From Zygaena filipendulae (Eukaryota; Arthropoda; Insecta; Lepidoptera; Zygaenidae), in assembly GCA_907165275.2 (NCBI GenBank), contig OU015664.1:3992001-4056000 (forward strand): a stretch of DNA of 64,000 bases, given 5' to 3'. The notes under the pieces are model-generated. The model was not told the DNA's origin and did no database searches. It saw nothing but the letters and a program-made list of their open reading frames with translations. The translations under genes and the position numbers were made by a program. Of this stretch, positions 43,999-56,920 are shown piece by piece; position 1 is the stretch's first letter, and the number at the start of each line of letters is the position of its first letter.

Positions 43999-46029
43999 AT
44001 GAAATACTTCGTAAGTATCACACAGACCTGCAATTTATAGTAGGTACTTTTTTTTTGCTAACAGACCACAATAACTGTAGTTCTCTGGTGTACCTAATAC
44101 TTTCACCACTGTCTTTTGAGGGGTTAAGGGTTCTGAATTCGAAGTTTTGAAACCGGCATTGCAGAATTGTCATACTTTAAGTTTTATTTATTGTTGATGA
44201 TGGCATTATAAGATCATCTAGCATTTGAGTATTTTTTCTTTATCTTTATTTTGCAAGTAAATTATGCAGTTGTGTATATTATTCACTTAGCTACAAGTAT
44301 TATATTATCCAAGGAGGATGACTATTATCTGTGGCTACACCTCTCTACACCTATACCAAGTTAGCGTGAAAATATGTCACCTTGTCACTATTATACAGAT
44401 CGTAAGGTTTAACGGGGTAAATATTAATTACCCGAATACCTACTTATTCAATTCTCTTTCCAAATATCTAAAATAAATTATTCAATAAAAAAAATATTTA
44501 GAAACTGAGCGCGAAAGAAATAGACGCGCCGACGTTTCATACGAAAGCGTAATTCAACGTTACCTTTCCTTTGTATTGTCGCCGATGCGCCGACCAATCA
44601 TAAATAGAATGAACCCGAAAGACCGCGTTGTTTGTTTAGGTTTTCTCCATCAGTGTTGTTTATATCATATTTATTTGTTAAATGAAAGCATGAGTTCATA
44701 ATGAAGAAATTAATAAATAAATACATAAATAAGTCAATCGTTTTAAATTACACCTAAACCCATACTAATAATTAATATTATAAATGGGAAAGTACCTATA
44801 TTTGACCGAAATTGTTAAAAATAAAATCATTCATATTTGTCGTCTTTAAGGTTTTGTTTTTTTCATGATGATATGGGATAGCGCGATTGGTCTTCCTCAT
44901 GACTATTGTGTTTACAGTGGTTTCTTGACTTGCTATAATGTATACGTATGTTTCAGGTGGTATTCCTGTTGGTCTGCGTCGCCCTGGCCACCGCCGCACC
45001 TCAGTTCATCACCTGGCCCGGCATCGTGGCCCCCGGCGTCGTAGGGCCCGTGGGCGTGGCTCCTGTCGTGCCTAGGGTAAGTCTTATCCTACATGCTCCC
45101 TTAGGTTGATAATAGTATATGTATAATAATATTATAAAGAGGTAAAGTTTGCGAATTTGTGAGGTTGAAGGGGGTAATCTTTGGATCTGCTGAACCGATT
45201 TTGAAAATTCTTTTACCAATCGAATGCTACAGTGTTCCTGAGTGTCATAGGGTACTTCTTATTCCGGAATTTCCGCGGGAACTCCAATATTACCGCGGGT
45301 GAAACCGCGGGGGGAACAGCTAGTCTATAATAATAATCGTAAAGGAATAGAAAACTAAGAAACGGAATCGTTATGTCATTAACTAAGGCGACGCTTTACT
45401 ATAGCGCTCGAATTTCTGTAAATCACTATTTTATAAGTCACTAGTAATCTGCGATATAAACTCCTTATTTTAGTTTTTTATAAAACTCAATATGTATGAC
45501 GGAGTATCACTTGACAATGGTTAGACAGATTTGACTGAATTTTTGCGGGAATTGAAACAAACAACTAGTAGATACTTTATTTCTGAAACTTTAAAGAATA
45601 ACCGCCGTTTTTACTTATGGGTTCTCAATTTTTAAGATTTGATTTTTAGGAAGATGAGTTCTTTTGATTAGATCTTAAACTTTTATGTAGAGATTTAATT
45701 AATTGCAAGTCGCTCTATATTGATTAGGTTATAGGTACCTACATACCATTCAATAAATTACCGAATAAACGGTATCTGAATGCCTAAGATGATAAAGAGA
45801 GAAACTAGCTTACAAATTTATTTATTTTGCTATTAGTTAGATGAGAAAATCGATTGTTTTTTTTGCAGAGAACCAACGAAAGTTTGTTTTCTGGCCTCGG
45901 TTGTGAAATAAACTGTTTTGTTCTCCTCAGACCGTGGTGGCTGGCCCTACGGTGGTGAACGGAGTGGCTCCCGGCTGGCCAGGAGTGGGCCACGTCATCG
46001 CCCCAGGCGTCGTCAGCACAATCATCTAA
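43999..46029 (+). CDS. 76-aa secreted Val/Gly/Pro-rich peptide
   Basis: Three exons, 43999-44010, 44957-45076 and 45931-46029, total 77 codons with stop in perfect phase. The first exon encodes only MKYF, and the hydrophobic signal core VVFLLVCVALATA comes from exon 2. This signal-peptide split is common in insect cuticle and other secreted-peptide genes. The mature part starts at about APQFITWPGIV and consists of short repeats of the type APGVVGPVGVAP and GPTVVNGVAPGWPG, with no Cys and few charges. No chitin-binding consensus is visible. A small cuticular or epidermal secreted protein is likely, but a neuropeptide-like precursor cannot be excluded; no dibasic cleavage sites were seen. A TATA box and an AATAAA flank it. 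Intron 2 holds a Helitron remnant (45120-45325). Confidence 0.85.
45120..45325 (+). repeat. Helitron-like remnant in intron 2 of the peptide gene
   Basis: ATAATATTATAAAGAGGTAA at the start, CTGAACCGATTTTGAAAATT, TTATTCCGGAATTTCCGCGG, and an end CGCGGGTGAAACCGCGG followed by AACAGCTAGT. A diverged subfamily relative to the copies elsewhere. Confidence 0.62.
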
Positions 46030-46143
46030 ACCCACTACCAATACCACTTCCATAAATCAAGTACCCGATCCGCTTCCCTTATCCTCCTCTGTCGTAAGGC
46101 ATCTTGGTCAACAATAATGTTTCTGTATATACTTACTTATTCT

Positions 46144-46149
46144 AATAAA
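46144..46149 (+). terminator. Poly(A) signal of the 76-aa peptide gene
   Basis: AATAAA 115 bases after the stop codon, in a TCTAATAAAATTGAACC context, followed by a T/G-rich stretch. Confidence 0.6.
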
Positions 46150-46689
46150 ATTGAACCTGTCCTTTTGTAATGAATTCGTTTTATTGTTAGACTAGCTATA
46201 GATATATATAGGTAGGTACCTTCGCCGCGAATTTGGTTGGGACAACCTCGGGAGTGAAAAATATATCTACCCCATGACGTAGTTATGAACCTAATCAGAT
46301 TTCATGAAAATCCAGCGGTTCAATAGATAGGCACTGATGGACAGAGAGACAAAGAATCCATCAAGCCCTTCAAATAACCTTCTTCGGTTAGAGGCAACTC
46401 GACAGAAAATGGCTTGATTGTAATATTTTCTTTGAGAAACGGATTTATAAGTAGTTCTTGTAGGTAAGTAGGTGCTTACGTTCTTGTACTGATCAATAAT
46501 TCGTAGATTTGGTCTTAACGCCATTTCCGATAGTTAAGCGATTAATAATTATAATTTTTTACTTTTGTAATTTACATAACAATTATTTATTAGGTACTAA
46601 GCAAGTAGGTACCAAATTAATTACCAGTCCATTCCGATTGATTAGAGCATTAATATATTATGTAATATCATTGTTCGATGTATTACAAT
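46150..46689. other. Intergenic, nothing recognised
   Basis: AT-rich with GTAG microsatellite scraps near 46205 and 46460. No coding or repeat structure supported. Confidence 0.4.
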
Positions 46690-47015
46690 GGGCATGTTGA
46701 CTAATTTTTATTTTTTAGTCCGTCTTATAGATTATTAAAAAATATTGGACACGTATTTTTTCTTTTTTTATGTAATCAAAAAATAACGGCGATATATTGA
46801 GTTGAAATTTCGCGTGACGTCACTATTCTGACAGTTTGTATAGCGGTTTTATCGGTTAGTGATGTCACGACCCCCTCACCTTAAACTTTAATGCGCTTTA
46901 TCTCTGTATATTTTAATTTATTTGAAAAAGCAAAAAATACGTGTCTATTGTTTTTTTTATTTTCTAACTGACGGACTAATTAGAATTTTGATTTTCAACA
47001 GTAGTCCACATCCCT
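46690..47015. mobile_element. MITE with CRE-like palindrome, copy 2
   Basis: Inverted relative to the copy at 49369. Ends GGGCATGTTGACTA and TAGTCCACATCCC. TGACGTCA at 46815-46822; a second site has mutated to TGATGTCA. The flanks ATTACAAT / ATTTACAA are similar but not a clean duplication. Confidence 0.7.
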
Positions 47016-47871
47016 ATTTACAAGTATCCAATCATTCCTTAGTCACTTACATAATTATGATGTCTGTCTATTCGCAATAAACTCAAAAACTACTTAACGG
47101 ATTTTCACGTGGTTTTCACCAGTACAGAGTGATTGAAAAATGACTTAATGTACTCTTACCGTAAAATTAAAGTCACTATAGAACCTCTCTCTATCATCGA
47201 TAAATTTTATAAATATTCTCTTTATTTAATTTTCCGATATTTTTAAATATAAGAAAACGAAATAACTTTATATAGATAATAATAAAAAGATAGGTAGCAG
47301 ACCACCAAGTCTGTAAAGTTGGTAATAGGATAGGAAATAAAACAGAGTGTTAAAATATATCTACTAAAATTATAATTCGTATGTAGGCACTTTTACAAAA
47401 AGAACATTTTCACGTAATACGCTCACTGTAATGGAACGTGGTTATGTATTTACCAAATACTATATGTATTATTTAATTTACAGAATAGTTAGGTGTAATA
47501 ATTAGACAGTTATATAATCCGAATCGTAATTCAAAACAAGTGTATGAATGTCGACAGCTCATTAGATATTATTATAAGAACTGCGTCGGTAGCTTTATTT
47601 TGATGCCTTAGGTGAAGAAAGGCGAGTCAGTCTTTGTGACTAATATGGAAGAACCAATCTAAATGTATATTATCTCAATATTTAATAAACCGAGCAAAAT
47701 TGTCTTTTAGAAAAATAGGTATGATTGAACCAACAAAATAGGTTACTTACCTAAATCTACACAAATTTTATTAAGAGAAAGTTTGACGGAGGAAATTCTA
47801 AAATTGATGCGAGTGAAACTGCGGGGAAACAGTGGTGTTAAATACGCTTCTACGCTTCTAAATACGCTGGT
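47016..47871. other. Intergenic, with a repeat scrap
   Basis: Near 47058-47150 the words TCTATTCGCAATAAACTCAAAAACTACTTAACGG and TTTTCAC resemble 530-590 and 62205-62250, a Helitron-like middle segment. A terminal fragment GCGAGTGAAACTGCGGGGAAACAG lies at 47810-47835. Otherwise AT-rich. Confidence 0.45.
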
Positions 47872-48846
47872 CCGTATTCCAGAAGGTGACTCAGATCACG
47901 TTTCACTTGAGATTAGTTTTACGCTCAGATCATAACTCAAGCGTATATCTTATTATAGAATGCGTTTTAGGTTCTAATCACTTGAAACTAGTCTTGAGTA
48001 GAGATTCTGAACTCTGATTGGTTCTTATTACTTGAAACTAATGTTGACTAGAGATTTTGACCTCTGATTGGTTGATACAATCACAGATAATATAATAATC
48101 CGTTCCACGCAGTTTTAACCGCCGGAGTAATAGTGTTTAGTGATTTTAACCAATTTTACTTACCTACCTAAAACGGGATGGATGAATATAATTGTGGTTA
48201 TAACGTAAGTAAGTAAATATAGTCAACCGAATTGGATCATTGTTAAAAACTATGGTAAATGAGATCAGGTATGGGACTTTAAAGAAAAACGGTGCAGCCA
48301 GTCGGAGATATTTTTATTCACAACGTCATGAAAACGTCAAACCTAAACAAAAGGTCTTGATTTTTAAATATAATTCCAAATACAAAATCATTTCGTAACA
48401 ACGGTAATGATTTATTATCTTTGTTAGTTAATGTTACTTCTATGATTAAAACAAAATCAATTTTAATTTTATTTAAATATTTTTTATTGCGTATTGCTCT
48501 CACTATAAATGTATAATTAGATTATCGAAAAAGTGACAATTACAGCCTTTCGCTGCTCAAATCAAATAAATTTTCATATCCTGGAAAATGTCCATTTTTC
48601 CAAAAGTTGAAAACAATCTCGTTAGATCTATTCTCAAGAGTGGTCTCGACAGGACTTACGTAATCAAAGATCAAATCTTTGCTTGAGTGTAGTTTAATAC
48701 TCAGGCATCGTTCTAGAATAAGGACATACTCAGCTGATTGTTGATTGATGAATCTCGTTTCAAGTAAGGTTCTAAAATTAAAGCTTTACTTGAAATTAGT
48801 TTTAAAACTAGATTCATGACTTGAGTAACCTTTTGGAATACGGGCC
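47872..48846. mobile_element. 975-bp element with GTATTCCARAAGGT inverted ends
   Basis: The left end GGTCCGTATTCCAGAAGGTGACTCA and the right end, read inward, GGCCCGTATTCCAAAAGGTTACTCA form inverted repeats of about 25 bp. Subterminal CTTGAAACTAGT/CTTGAGATTAGT words recur on both sides. No clean target duplication and no transposase frame. Confidence 0.65.
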
Positions 48847-49368
48847 TAACATCTCAAATATATATTTAATTAAAATTTTTGTAAACGATGCTACATACCA
48901 TACTTAGGTAGATATTTTTTTAACTGTATCTACGTATAAAGAATTTGCTACCTCTGTGAGTTTACAATTTGGATTCTTGAAAACAAAGAGCAATATCATT
49001 TTTATTTATTGTTTTAAAATGATATTTGAAATTTAAAAAAAGAACAATATAGATGAGACGTTTTCTGAGACGTCATCGCCTAAAAACGCGGTGATACGAA
49101 ACGAGGGAATTATTCAAACGTTTGGTAAAATGAGATGCAACAAAAAAAAATTCTTATAAATAGAAACACTGATAAATGAGAGCAAAAACCTTATATAAAG
49201 TCAACTTAGGCGGTGAATGATCTTTAGGTACCTATATTAGATTTGTATAGATACGTTCCAACGGCAACACAAGCGAAAAGGGAATGACCTTTAAGTCAGC
49301 GCAACGGTAACTTGCGCGCTCAGTTTTCGTGAAAATGTTATTTTACTGCTTACAAAAAATAAACAATA
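48847..49368. other. Intergenic, nothing recognised
   Basis: AT-rich; no repeat or gene supported. Confidence 0.4.
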
Positions 49369-49690
49369 GGGATGTGGACTACTTTTGAAAATCAAAATTC
49401 TAATTAGACCGTCAGTTAGATATTAAAAAACAATAGACACGTATTTTTTGCTTTTTTAAATAAATTAAAATATACAGAGATAAAGTGCATTAAAGTTTAG
49501 GATGAGGAGGTCGTGACGTCACTAACCGCAAAACCGCCATACAAACTGTCAGAATAGTGACGTCACGCGAAATTTCAACTCAATATATCGCCGTTATTTT
49601 TTGATTACGTAAAAAAAGAAAAAATACGTGTCCAATATTTTTTAATAATCTACAAGACGGACTAAAAAATAAAAATTAGTCCACATGCCC
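49369..49690. mobile_element. MITE with CRE-like palindromes, copy 3
   Basis: Ends GGGATGTGGACTA and TAGTCCACATGCCC. Near-complete match to the other two copies. TGACGTCA at 49514-49521 and 49558-49565. Confidence 0.75.
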
Positions 49691-52600
49691 ATTAGTAGGT
49701 AGGTATATGTTTTTTTTATTATTATATACGAGAAGAGAATCGGATACTATACTATACCATATGAACTCCCTCCTTCAATAAGTCTGTAATATTCTCTTTG
49801 ATCTCCTACTTGTTGCTGACTGCAGGTTAAGTCTATGATGAAAAAAATTAACACTGACGTCATATACCTAAATTAGTAAATTACCTAATTACCTACTATA
49901 CGAGGCCGGATCCGTGGCGGCGTCTCTTTTTTGATCGTGTCATCGGTAGCAGGAGGTAGTATTTCCAGTTTTATTTATCTTTTCAACTGTAGGTAGATTA
50001 CCTAACGAAAAAAACTTATAATTTTGTCTCGAAACTTTATGGTCTTTCAATTTTCATTTTTTTTTGTCAATAACTTACCTATATCTCGTATGTTGGTGAA
50101 TGATCACCGACATACGAGATATAGGTAAGTTTAGGAAGTTATATGATGCATGACCAGTAGGTACTTAATTCAAATTATTTTGTACAGAATGCTACACATA
50201 ACAAATATAATAAGTGAACACTGGAACAGAAACGGTTCGCATATACACTCGGCCGGCTCCGTTCTAAATTGTATAAGGCAATCCGGAGCGATAGTAAAAG
50301 TGTCTCGTCAGGAAAAAAAGAAGAAAAACAATCAAGCATGCCTTGTCCGGCTCATAATAACATTGGCGCTACAAATGTCCGGCGTCAAATATGTTGAAAA
50401 TACAACGTTATATTTAAAATGTTTAAGGTTTAAAATTCAATTAAGTTCAATTGTAGAGCCCAGAAATTAGTCGGAAATTTTGATCTACTTCCGTACTAGG
50501 AATCCTAATTGTATCTATACAATCTACAGTGAATATACTTATATCGTTAAATGCAAGCAAGAAATTATTATAAAATTGACGAAAATTCCAGTCATATTAG
50601 AGAATCTGTTAGGTAGGTGCCTACTCCGTGATTCTGATCGTGGATCACAAAGAATTTATTTTTAAAAATTTCCAAATTCATCAACACGTGAGCACGTGTT
50701 GTTATTGCTACCTAAAGATTTGGTTTTCGAACGAAGTAATAATATTTTACTAATTGGGCACTCACTCGATTTCTTTGGAAACTCTAAAAATATGGTACAT
50801 ATATGACACTGCTTATATCAGGGGAAGAATTTTTAGGATAGGTTTAGTAGCCTAACCAAACAAACTATACCTCTGTATAATAAAAAATAATAAATATGTA
50901 CGTAGTAGGTACCTAGATTTTTATTTTAGCACCAATTTGAGAAAAGTGCGGTTCTGTGCCTATTATTATTTATTGATACGTATTTTGTTAAAAACGGCTA
51001 TCTATACGCTTTGATGAATGAATGGTGTTAATACGTTGTAATTAAAATAAATAATCGTAATGAAATGCAGTATTATGAGATTGTATTATGGGTTGAATAG
51101 TCTGAAATTAATGTTATTCAAATGTAAAAAAGCAGGTCACAAGTGAATGCAAATAAGAACAAAAATGTAAACAAGTTGTTTTAGTGCATAGGTAATAGGT
51201 TCAACGACAAAATTATCTAATCTTATATAACAAATACCCGTCGCTGTATTAAGTAAGTAATGGTTTTAGAGGAAATTCGCTAAATTCTCCCTTCATCTTA
51301 TTGAAAGTCACGATAGAATCGAGCCAAACCGAAAGACAGCAATAAGGTATAATTAAAGTAAATACATAGTCGGAAATTTCAATGGCTAGCCTAAAAAGTA
51401 TTAAAGTGTCTATGACAACTCGGGAACCCTTTATATTATGTTGATCCAGTGCACAACGACACCAAACTTTATTATAATGCATTCTGTAATCATCACGTGA
51501 TGTGTGCACTGTGCACAGAGACACCTGTAGATAAGGATACAGGTTAAAGATACGGCACCGTGGCGAGCGTACGTCTACTCAAAGTTTCATCGCAAGCGGA
51601 CGGTCGAGATGGGGCACGGGGATGCACGAATTTACAAACAACATTTGTTAGTTACCTATAAATGTTCAGCAATTTTTTTTTTAGTATAGAGTTGAGCGTG
51701 TAAACATAAATATTAATAAGAAATTGCGAGGGATGACAATCCATTTTCATCAATTTGGGAAAAAAAATGTTTATCCGTTTATTTATCGGGTTGTTTGAAT
51801 GTGCAAATATTTTTTTTTAATAAAACTTTGCAGATAAATTACCTTAAATATTTAATTATATACTTAAAAATGTGTTTCTGAAAAAAATTAAGAGTAGCTA
51901 TAGCTAGAAATAAGAGTTGGTAACAATCTTAACATTATTTCAAATCAAAGATAAATTATCGAGTAGTAAGTAGGTAAGTAACTAAGTAGGTAGGTACGTA
52001 AGTGCCCTGTTTTTAAGTTAAGCTGATGGTAGACACAAAGAAAACAAAACCATTAGACTCAATATTATTTTATCATTAGAAAGCCTTAATATTTCTCATG
52101 ACGGCGCGGGTGCAACATAATATACCGGAAAAACTTCGGGAAATCCGTATGTACGCGTAACATGGCGGTCAGTTAATAATACGGTCTGTTCTCAGATTAT
52201 AGTATACTCAACTTATGGACATAATATCGGTACCTATATCTTTTTACGAGGGTTGGGGGTTATCTCCTAGTTTTTAACTGAGATCAAAAAAACATGTTAA
52301 ATGTTATCGGAGGTGTCCTATCACATGCTCTTTAAATAAAATTATATCATTAAGTAAAATACCTACATAACGAAATATAAATAAATAAATAAATACATCA
52401 AAAGTTATTAGGGGAACTCTTCTTCTTCTTCTTCTTTAATAATGGCGTCTATAATTATAATTTGCCAATGACAATGTTTCAGTAATAAAAATCTCTTCAT
52501 CTACTTCTTCAATTATGGCGAAACGCCAATGACAATAATGTTAGATTGTTCCCCAAGTTAAAACATGGCTTTCTTGAAAGCCAGTTTCCTGCTCAGGGTC

Positions 52601-54004
52601 CAAAATAGATGCTGAAAAGTGACTGAAATAACGAAGACAAACGTGACACGCGTGTTTTCGATACGGCTTTCACTCGTCAACAACCTTAGGGGAACTCAGA
52701 AACACGTAAACGTAAAGTCACCATCTTAACTAATGTGACACAAGTACCCATGAAAAATTAGTAGGTAGGTACTGGCTACATTCTTACTCTATATCATAAT
52801 ATTGTCTATTCAATAATAACTCTCTACTCTACATTTTATTATTCCCTGCCTAAGTACTTATTCGTTTAATATATGTATTACACATAATTATACCTACATG
52901 TTATGGCATTAACCTACTGAGTACCTACTTAATCTTAAATTGTAGATTTTTTTAGTTTAAATACATAGCAACATTGTATTAGTGCTTTTTCTATGAATGC
53001 CTTGCAATCCTCTACAATAAGTTTAGCCTGGCCAGAGATACGTGGTCGAAGTTTCATTTTAAACTTTATTCACATTTGATGATTTGACACTATGTTACAG
53101 CGACATCATAATAGTGAAATCTTGAATACATAAATATAGAATTTGTTATTTAACTCATTAATATTTTTTAATAAAATTATGCAATTTATGTAATAAACTT
53201 AGATAAGTATCTATTTATAGAATCATATAATTATTTATTTTGCGAATAGACCACTGTGGGCTTTCTTGTACGTATAGGTAGGTACAGGGTAATACGTATA
53301 AGTACCTAATACTTATACAAATATGAAATTGTCTTGCAATAAGTATGAGTGATCACCTTTTTTTAAAAACGTAGTAGGTATTATGTATGTACAACGAAAT
53401 ATTGCTTTACATTGTTACATACGTATGGTTTTTATTTCTGTTTTGACCTTAAAGGGACGACATCCGGTCTATAAATTTTCAAGAATATATTTTAGTAAAT
53501 TGCCACTTTTAGTATTTATCGAAATTTTCTAAAATATGGTAAGAAGTTTCATTTCCAACACAGGTTTTCCTTTTTTTGCAATTAAATTTTACAGGGTAGC
53601 CTTTTTTGGCTATACATATACCAGTTAGAAGCATTTCTTCAGAAAAGTATTATAAAACAGAAAAAAAATGTGTTGGACCATATACATAATATTTCGGTTG
53701 AATGAGGTTTTTATGTAATGGCCATTGGCAAGAAACGATTAGGACGCTCTACTTTTGGTCAGAAAGAATGTGATACCAAACGTAAAATGGTTTTTAATGG
53801 CAGTGGCACGCACCTTGTCATTTAAATTGCTTGGTTATTTAAAGAAACGAATGGAGAAAAGCGGAAGTTAACAAAGGACGAAGGAGTGCAATAACAATGG
53901 AAGTAATAAAGATAAAAGTTATGTAAGTATAAGTAATATATATTCTTCATAAAGCGACATATTTATTTTACCCAACTTAATGGATAGTACTTAAATATAA
54001 CTCC
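49691..54004. other. Long intergenic stretch without a recognised gene
   Basis: 4.3 kb of AT-rich DNA. Structures noted: the 58-bp hairpin at 50073-50130, a short CTT run at 52421-52434, GTAG microsatellites near 51965 and 52765, and a repeated word CGCCAATGACAATG (52465, 52527). The open frame at 50150-50470 and others have no family resemblance or splice context. Confidence 0.45.
50073..50130. repeat. 58-bp near-perfect hairpin
   Basis: A 27-base arm, ACTTACCTATATCTCGTATG then TTGGTGA, pairs with its complement after a 4-base loop (ATGA) with a single mismatch, which would be a G-U pair in RNA. No flanking target duplication was found. Could be a small inverted repeat or a short hairpin RNA precursor. 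Confidence 0.7.
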
Positions 54005-54250
54005 TTGGTCGAGGTAAGTATATCTAAAAGGTATAAAAATGAATTGCTGTTCGTTTGTCTCACTAAAACTCAAGAATGGCTGGACCGATCTGGTGTTATA
54101 TTGATCTTGAAATATTTGTGGAAGTTCAGGAAAACTTCAAGCGGTGAGAAGTTTGGAGTTCCTGCAGGAATTCCGGAACTTACGCTGTTGAAGCCACGTG
54201 GCAGTTTTTTCAGAAACCAATTGCTTCAGAAGGGTTTTTTTATAAAGAAA
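54005..54250 (+). repeat. Helitron/SINE-like fragment
   Basis: Contains TCTCACTAAAACTCAAGAATGGCTGGACCGATCTGG and GGAGTTCCTGCAGGAATTCCGG, blocks I recognise from common lepidopteran repeats. Ends unclear. Confidence 0.45.
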
Positions 54251-54324
54251 CTACCGTGACTTCGCCCGTGTGAATTACGAGATTCCTTTAAGAATGTTTT
54301 TTTTAATCATATACATAATAACTA

Positions 54325-54850
54325 GATTCGCCCTGTGCGCGAGCTGCGAGCAGCTCGCGTTTCCGAGCCAGGGCCGAAACAATTTCCCCATACAAACAAC
54401 TAATGTTCGGCGGCCATCTTGAAAAATGTCGCAATCGAAAAACTGATTCGATATTCGGCATCAGCGACCCCAAAAACCCCCAGATGCCGAACCTCACCCG
54501 GATCGGATCAACTTTTTTTTCGGCCGCCATTTTGAATCCGCCATTTTGGATTTTTACCACGCCAGGCGGTTGCCCCCCATCGACCTCTATGACATTTGTT
54601 TGAGCACCCCCTACCTGACTCTTTTAGTTTCGGAGATAATCGAGTTTGAATTTTGTTCGGCGGCCATGTTTTTTTCCGCCATTTTGAAAAAAAAGTTGCA
54701 CTATTGAAATTTGCCCAAGGTGTGGATGAAATTTAGTTAGAAACGTTTTCACTTTCGATGGATAGTTTCGGCGGGCAGTCGACTCACTACCTGATGAGAA
54801 GCAGGAATCGAAGATGTCGAGGTTTTCCCATAATCACCGAAACGTCCCCT
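54325..54850. repeat. GC-rich repeat-like block with CGGCCAT words
   Basis: GCGAGCTGCGAGCAGCTCGC palindrome at about 54339-54358, then repeated CGGCCATCTTG / CGGCCATTTTG / CGCCATTTTG motifs (54411, 54523, 54538, 54661, 54679). Composition unlike the surroundings. Probably an old transposable element fragment; no complete boundaries or frame found. Confidence 0.45.
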
Positions 54851-56559
54851 CTACATGTTCCATACATTATATCAACCTAGAGATGCTCCTTCTGGGAGAA
54901 CAATTATGTCAATGAGTGAGTGGTAATCCAGCTTTATATAATATAATATGTAGGTAAGTACATTAAATGCACTAGAGTCAGAAAAAAATTATAACGCAGC
55001 ATGGCCGCGTTTTGTTAGTAGTGAATAAAATGGAAGTATACAGATTTTATCAAGGATGTCCCCTTAAGAAACTCAAAACTCAATAGATTACACTATTCCA
55101 AAGATATGTAATAAATACCTATTATTATCCAGTTTCAAATCAAATGTAGAGAAACTCTACCATCTCTGTTTGCTCAGCATTAGCTTTGCCGTTTTTTTGC
55201 CCTTAACTTTCGGTTCACACTCGCCATAGTGAAAGATTATATTATTATTTATCATTTATTCTATAACTAGCCCTTTCACTCGAGTGCAATTCATATAAAA
55301 TTTCGTTTTCACATACCATTTTTGAATCTCTTTTTCACATCCTTAGAGCACAAAACTGACACAAGACTGCAAAACTTTTAGGGGGCAAATTGCAACCATA
55401 ACTCTCCCTGTATTCGCGCCTGATTGTTGTGGCATAACATACAAAAAAGAACATTATAACATAGACTATAGTACACACACGCACATTAAAATTTCGACGC
55501 TACTAGTAGTGGCAATATAAAATAATAGGAATAGAAGGCCTACCTAATACCTTCTATACCAACTATCTAATAGGCGGTACACCCACCTCGACGGCGGTAT
55601 ACCAATGTCAGGAGACAATGGAATTGCCGACGTAATAGTTATTATTACATCGATAGCCATCTTGAATATTACAACGTACACTATAAAGTCATCTGAAATA
55701 TTCAACAATAGCATTATACTGTAGATTAGTTCAAATAGTTTTTTGTTCGATGAATGATAAAACTTTTATAAGGAACGTAAAAACAGTAGGTAGGTATAGG
55801 TACTTGTTAACCCTTATTTTTTATTTAATTTAGTATTTCATAACAATTGTTTAAGGGATATTTATTTCTTACTATATTACTACCTATTCATTTCTTTCTT
55901 ATGTCTATTTAACGTAATAAGCAATTTAACAACTCACTTTTATCAATTTTTTAAACAATAGACCAGAACATAAGAGTAAAAAACAATGATTAATTTAAAT
56001 ATTTACTTATTACCTATTCATATCAAAGATTAGTCAATTCCTAATTGACAGCTTTCTTTTAATTAATATGTACTACTGTCAATGAGTACCTTGCACGTGT
56101 TTTATTAGCACTAAGAAAATATAGTTTATACAAAAACTTTAAAAACGATTATATTACTAGCTGTTTCCGCGACTTCGCTTGCTTAATATCTGAAAATACA
56201 CTATCGCCACTGTTAGCATTTTTTTAATATTTTTGATTTTTTATATTTGTTTGCTATTGGAAACTATAGTAGGTACAGTGATTAAATTCCTTTAATAGTA
56301 TTTACTGTATAAACAGCTATTTGGTTAATAGTTATATTTTATATTTTGGATTTGATATTTGTCGTGATCTTAATTCCTAACATAATACGCATCAAAATTA
56401 ATAAGTAATAAATTATTTTACTGTTTTAAAAATCTATTCTTATTATTGAAGCCGGAGGCTTATCTATCCCCCCTAACGTGCGAACCCTACAGTATAACTA
56501 TTCATCTCGAGCCTTCCGAGGAAATTCTGAAATTGACGCAAGTGCAATGAATGTACTTA
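54851..56559. other. Intergenic, nothing recognised
   Basis: AT-rich. A possible repeat edge at 56158-56190 (CTAGCTGTTTCCGCGACTTCGC). No gene supported. Confidence 0.4.
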
Positions 56560-56920
56560 TACAACGTGTTAATGAATTAAATGAAAACCTGATACACCCC
56601 ATATGAAAAAATAAACAATAATATGATTAAAATATATTTTATTTCGAAAAAATTTATACTTTAAAAGTTATTCAACATTAGTTTGGAGGTGACTTATCTA
56701 CGAAATTCCAAGCGCTACGCCCGCGCCTACCGGTTCGAACTTTTTTGCTGCGGGCGGCGTACGCGCCAAATATTGTATTATAAATAATTTAGACATGGGC
56801 TAGTAAAAATGAAAAAAATATAACCTATATTAAAATATAGTGCGATCGATTCGCTAGTTGATTTCAGAATCAACCAACAAACTACTTTCTAGTTTTCAGG
56901 TAATTCATTAACACGTTGTA
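56560..56920. mobile_element. 361-bp Tc1/mariner-type MITE
   Basis: Ends TACAACGTGTTAATGAATTA and TAATTCATTAACACGTTGTA are a perfect inverted pair over 19-20 bp and sit between TA dinucleotides (56558-56559, 56921-56922). The interior has a GC-rich patch (56710-56765) but no frame. Confidence 0.75.

Noticed and set aside
50150..50470. 106-codon plus-strand frame
   Set aside because: No resemblance to a family, no signal peptide, Lys run from low-complexity DNA, no flanking exon signals.
54303..54603. Overlapping frames on both strands in the GC-rich CGGCCAT block
   Set aside because: Frames on opposite strands with repeat-derived composition; more likely a decayed mobile element than an exon.
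56700..56765. tRNA gene around GGTTCGAAC
   Set aside because: Only the B-box-like word is present; no acceptor or anticodon stems, and it lies inside a TA-flanked MITE.
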